Shown here in pieces: positions 6,238-6,753 of a DNA stretch of 6,753 bases; position 1 is the stretch's first letter; every line of letters begins with the position of its first letter. This DNA comes from Oscillospiraceae bacterium (GTDB lineage Bacteria; Bacillota; Clostridia; UBA1381). The notes below the pieces were generated by a model. It saw only the letters and a list, made by a program, of their open reading frames with translations, searched no databases and had not been told where the DNA came from. The translations under genes were made by a program, and so were the position numbers. The stretch covers positions 1 to 6,753 of the forward strand of contig JAFLUR010000125.1 of the NCBI GenBank assembly GCA_022508725.1, in the 5' to 3' direction.

Positions 6238-6753
6238 TTAAATATCAAGCGCAGCAATGTCCGAAAGATATTCTTCTTTTTCAATTCCCTCCGGAAGCGC
6301 AACAACATATTCGATACATGACGGCTTTACGGGGCGAATGTATACGAATGCATTGTCATCTATAACGGATATATTGCATTTTTTTCTTATTGTTTCCTTT
6401 ATATTCAATTCATTGCTGTTCGCGGTAGGCTGCGTGGTATAATAAAGCTCAAATCTGCGTACACCCGCGTCAATGAATTTTTCCCACTGCCCGTATTTTG
6501 TTTCGGGATTGATAACGGTTTGCAGCTTTCCTTTATTGTTATATCCGATATAATACTGAAATTTGATCTCATTCCGTTCTTTGCTCTTGTTGTTGTCTAT
6601 AACCTTTATTCTTCCGCCTTCTCTGCACTCGATCAACCCGAATACAACGCCTGTTTTTCCGGTAGGACGAGTTATATCGTTTTCTTCTACCGTGTTCCCC
6701 TTTTCGGCCTGAATTCTTCTTGCCTCATCCGTTCCGAGATGGGGGAATATCTC
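6238..6753 (-). CDS. C-terminal fragment of an unassigned protein, possibly Hsp70/actin-fold ATPase-like
   Basis: An open frame of 171 codons enters from the right edge and stops with TAA at 6240-6238; its true start is outside. The visible part begins EIFPHLGTDEARRIQAEKG and continues through NTVEENDITRPTGKTGVVFG, LIECREGGRIKVI, a lysine-rich stretch, FQYYIGYNNKGKL, and a beta-rich tail with FELYYTTQP and CIEYVVALPEGI. It is soluble-looking, with no membrane segment or signal. The TGKTGVVFGL segment resembles, from memory, C-terminal regions of bacterial DnaK/Hsp70-like proteins outside the canonical DnaK family. That is a tentative link and no diagnostic nucleotide-binding motif is in view. 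It ends 83 nt before the MBOAT cluster on the same strand; a functional connection is not shown. Confidence 0.6.
   Translation of the reverse strand, partial: EIFPHLGTDEARRIQAEKGNTVEENDITRPTGKTGVVFGLIECREGGRIKVIDNNKSKERNEIKFQYYIGYNNKGKLQTVINPETKYGQWEKFIDAGVRRFELYYTTQPTANSNELNIKETIRKKCNISVIDDNAFVYIRPVKPSCIEYVVALPEGIEKEEYLSDIAALDI

Overview
The window looks like a chromosomal segment of a low-to-moderate-GC Firmicute, probably a clostridial gut-type bacterium. This rests on the A/T-rich gene borders, the frequent ATA codons, the AAAGGA-type ribosome binding sites, and a rimP-nusA pair with Firmicutes-like protein sequence. Every gene I can support reads on the minus strand, so transcription runs from high to low coordinates.

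Layout in transcription order: (1) 6753-6238, the C-terminal part of a protein whose start lies outside the window, tentatively related to Hsp70/actin-fold ATPase-like proteins. (2) 6154-896, a tight four-gene run with alternating families: AlgI-type MBOAT acyltransferase, DHHW/AlgX-like SGNH protein, a second MBOAT, and a second DHHW protein. (3) 895-746, a short gap with a weak terminator candidate and a small perfect palindrome. (4) 745-1, a housekeeping operon with a strong sigma-A promoter (TTGAAA, 17 nt, TATAAT), a leader hairpin, rimP, and the first 48 codons of nusA, which runs off the left edge.

The centre of interest is the doubled MBOAT-DHHW cassette. In characterised systems (AlgI with AlgJ/AlgX, DltB with DltD) the MBOAT protein carries an acyl group across the membrane. 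A membrane-anchored or exported SGNH-fold partner then places it on a polymer outside the cell. Both MBOAT proteins here keep the conserved histidines and both DHHW proteins keep the apparent Asp-His-Ser triad, so both pairs look functional. Gaps of 18-54 nt within the cluster fit one transcript. No glycosyltransferase, D-alanine ligase or carrier protein is present, so the acceptor (capsule, exopolysaccharide, other wall glycan) cannot be named from this window.

Nothing here is a proven new system. The two most useful leads are the tandem cassette with unequal DHHW partners and the structured rimP leader. There are no tRNA, rRNA, CRISPR or insertion-sequence features that I can see, and no gene-free stretch longer than about 150 nt (about 270 nt if the rimP leader is counted).
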